From Hyphomicrobiales bacterium (lineage in GTDB: Bacteria > Pseudomonadota > Alphaproteobacteria > Rhizobiales > Rhizobiaceae), in assembly GCA_900469345.1 (NCBI GenBank), contig UBWZ01000017.1, positions 1 through 64,000 of the forward strand: a DNA stretch of 64,000 nt, read 5' to 3'. The notes beneath the pieces were generated by a model, which was not told where the DNA came from, ran no database searches, and worked only from the letters and a program-made list of their open reading frames with translations. A program made the translations under genes and the position numbers. Positions 62,758 through 64,000 of this stretch are shown one piece after another (position 1 is the stretch's first letter; every line of letters begins with the position of its first letter).

Positions 62758-64000
62758 CGCAGCAGGACATGCAGCCGGGCCGGGTGGCGCCCGAGGTCAA
62801 GGCCGTGCCGGAAACGGTAACGGCGGCGTTTGACGAGTTCATGGAGGCCTTCGAGGTGTTCAAAGATGTCAACGACCGTCGCCTTGGCGAGATCGAGCAG
62901 AAGCTGAGCGCCGACGTGGTGACCCGCGACAAGCTCGACCGCATCAACCGCACGATCGACGAGCAGAAGAAGGTCCTCGACCAGATCGCGCTGAAGAAGG
63001 CGCGGCCGCCGCTCGGCCGCAGCCAGGAGGACATGGCGCCGGAAACGGTCGAGCACAAGGCTGCCTTCGACGCCTATATGCGCCGCGGCGACGAGGCGAG
63101 CCTGCGCGAGCTCGAGGCCAAGGCCTTCTCCGCCGGCAGCGGCACCGATGGCGGCTATCTGGTGCCGACCGGCACGGATGCCGAGATCGGCCGGCGCCTG
63201 TCCGCCGTCTCGCCGATGCGCAGCCTCTCGACGGTCCGGTCGGTTTCGACCGCGGTTCTCAAAAAGCCGTTCGCCACCAGCGGGCTCGCCACGGGCTGGG
63301 TGGCCGAAACGGCGGCGCGGCCGCAGACCAGTTCCGCCCAGCTCGCCGAACTCGCTTTCCCGACCATGGAACTCTATGCCATGCCGGCCGCGACCCAGGC
63401 GCTGCTCGACGATGCCGCGGTCGATATCGAGGCCTGGATCGCCGGCGAGGTCGACATCGTCTTTGCCGAACAGGAAGGCGATGCCTTCATCCGCGGTGAT
63501 GGCGTGTCCAAGCCCAAGGGCTTCCTTGCCTACCCGACGGTCGCAGACAGCGGCTGGAGCTGGGGCAATCTTGGCTATATTCCGACCGGGGCGGCCGGTG
63601 CCTGGAAGGCGACGGGACCGTCCGACACGCTGATCGAGACGGTCTATTCGCTGCGGGCCGGCCACCGCCAGAACGGCACCTTCATGATGAACCGCAAGAC
63701 CCAGAGCGACATCCGCAAGTTCAAGGATGCCGACGGCAACTACCTCTGGCGCCCGCCGATCACCGCCGGCCAGCCCGCATCGCTGCTTGGCTTCCCGATC
63801 GCCGAGGCGGAGGAGATGCCGGATGTCGGGGCAAACTCCCTGTCGCTCGCCTTCGGCGACTTCCGCTCCGGCTATCTCGTCGTCGACCGGACCGGGGTGC
63901 GCATCCTGCGCGATCCCTATTCCGCCAAGCCCTACGTGCTCTTCTACACGACCAAGCGCGTCGGCGGCGGGGTGCAGAACTTCGAGGCGATCAAGCTGGT
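62754..64000 (+). CDS. HK97-family major capsid protein (RcGTA g5-like), truncated by window end
   Basis: At least 415 residues, no stop before 64000. N-terminal helical scaffolding delta domain (about 1-115: FDEFMEAFEVFKDVNDRRLG, QKLSADVVTRDKLDRINRTI), then the mature HK97 fold: AGSGTDGGYLVPTGTDAEIG, LAFPTMELYAMPAATQALLD, EQEGDAFIRGDGVSKPKGFL, LRDPYSAKPYVLFYTTKRVG. Packed with the protease as ATGA overlap. Further head and tail genes should follow. Confidence 0.92.
   Translation, partial: MTQQDMQPGRVAPEVKAVPETVTAAFDEFMEAFEVFKDVNDRRLGEIEQKLSADVVTRDKLDRINRTIDEQKKVLDQIALKKARPPLGRSQEDMAPETVEHKAAFDAYMRRGDEASLRELEAKAFSAGSGTDGGYLVPTGTDAEIGRRLSAVSPMRSLSTVRSVSTAVLKKPFATSGLATGWVAETAARPQTSSAQLAELAFPTMELYAMPAATQALLDDAAVDIEAWIAGEVDIVFAEQEGDAFIRGDGVSKPKGFLAYPTVADSGWSWGNLGYIPTGAAGAWKATGPSDTLIETVYSLRAGHRQNGTFMMNRKTQSDIRKFKDADGNYLWRPPITAGQPASLLGFPIAEAEEMPDVGANSLSLAFGDFRSGYLVVDRTGVRILRDPYSAKPYVLFYTTKRVGGGVQNFEAIKL

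Overview
The window is high-GC, densely coded chromosomal DNA from an alphaproteobacterium, most likely Rhizobiaceae (Rhizobium/Agrobacterium/Ensifer/Shinella type). Reasons: a MucR/Ros regulator whose zinc finger has Asp in the second ligand position, a dmeRF nickel/cobalt pair, small families largely confined to Hyphomicrobiales (DUF982, DUF930, DUF5330, DUF1491, DUF2336, DUF6107), CtrA-type TTAA-N7-TTAA boxes, and an RcGTA-like head-gene cluster. No rRNA, tRNA, CRISPR array or insertion sequence was recognised.

Layout. 1-2.4 kb: a palindromic intergenic repeat, a HicAB toxin-antitoxin pair, a DJ-1/PfpI protein, an acetyltransferase and a DUF982 protein. 2.6-5.0 kb: a 796-residue protein joining a trypsin-like protease domain to a zinc phospholipase C/S1-P1-nuclease-like domain, the least familiar gene here. 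5.0-7.2 kb: a MerR regulator, dmeR-dmeF and a small gene behind a CtrA-like box. 7.4-11.1 kb: oligopeptidase B (ptrB), a DUF2254 membrane protein and a second, truncated copy of the ptrB 3' end, so the DUF2254 gene sits between direct repeats. 11.4-18.7 kb: DUF930, AI-2E-type permease, a VOC dioxygenase-like gene followed by a stack of duplicated 3' ends, haemolysin III, GNAT, aldose epimerase, an RTX metalloprotease behind a CtrA-like box and a Gly/Ser-rich secreted peptide. 18.9-25.5 kb: msrB and a seven-gene Mrp-type Na+(K+)/H+ antiporter operon. 25.9-40 kb: a core block (mucR, DnaA-domain-IV-like, DUF6456, sufE, a nonsense-interrupted hydrolase, DUF5330, a PAS histidine kinase, a PG-binding protein, DUF1491, DUF2336, DUF1214/DUF1254, HigBA, a bifunctional PBP, YcgN). 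40.2-44.0 kb: a DUF4160/DUF2442 pair with a perfect palindrome, then copper homeostasis (copA-hmrR-copZ, with a classic MerR-type promoter). 44-50 kb: TetR/isochorismatase-fold/AbrB permease, a diguanylate cyclase, SelO. 50-56.2 kb: a DapA-like aldolase and a paoABC aldehyde oxidoreductase operon that ends in a heme-catalase-family gene. 56.3-64 kb: a GTA-like head cluster (putative TerS, TerL, GH19 lysozyme-like, portal, DUF6107, prohead protease, capsid), with a ParDE-like pair inserted between portal and protease. The capsid gene runs off the window.

Themes. Metal homeostasis uses three dedicated sensors (a MerR protein, DmeR, HmrR), each near a palindromic operator. Envelope and ion physiology is covered by Mrp, PBP, the PG-binding protein and AI-2E. 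Redox repair is covered by MsrB, SelO, SufE and catalase beside PaoABC. Three recognisable type II toxin-antitoxin pairs plus DUF4160/DUF2442 sit at accessory breakpoints. The most unusual observations are the 3'-end stack behind the VOC gene (repeat units that differ only synonymously over the shared C-terminal codons), the protease-PLC/nuclease fusion, and the direct-repeat-bounded DUF2254 insertion.
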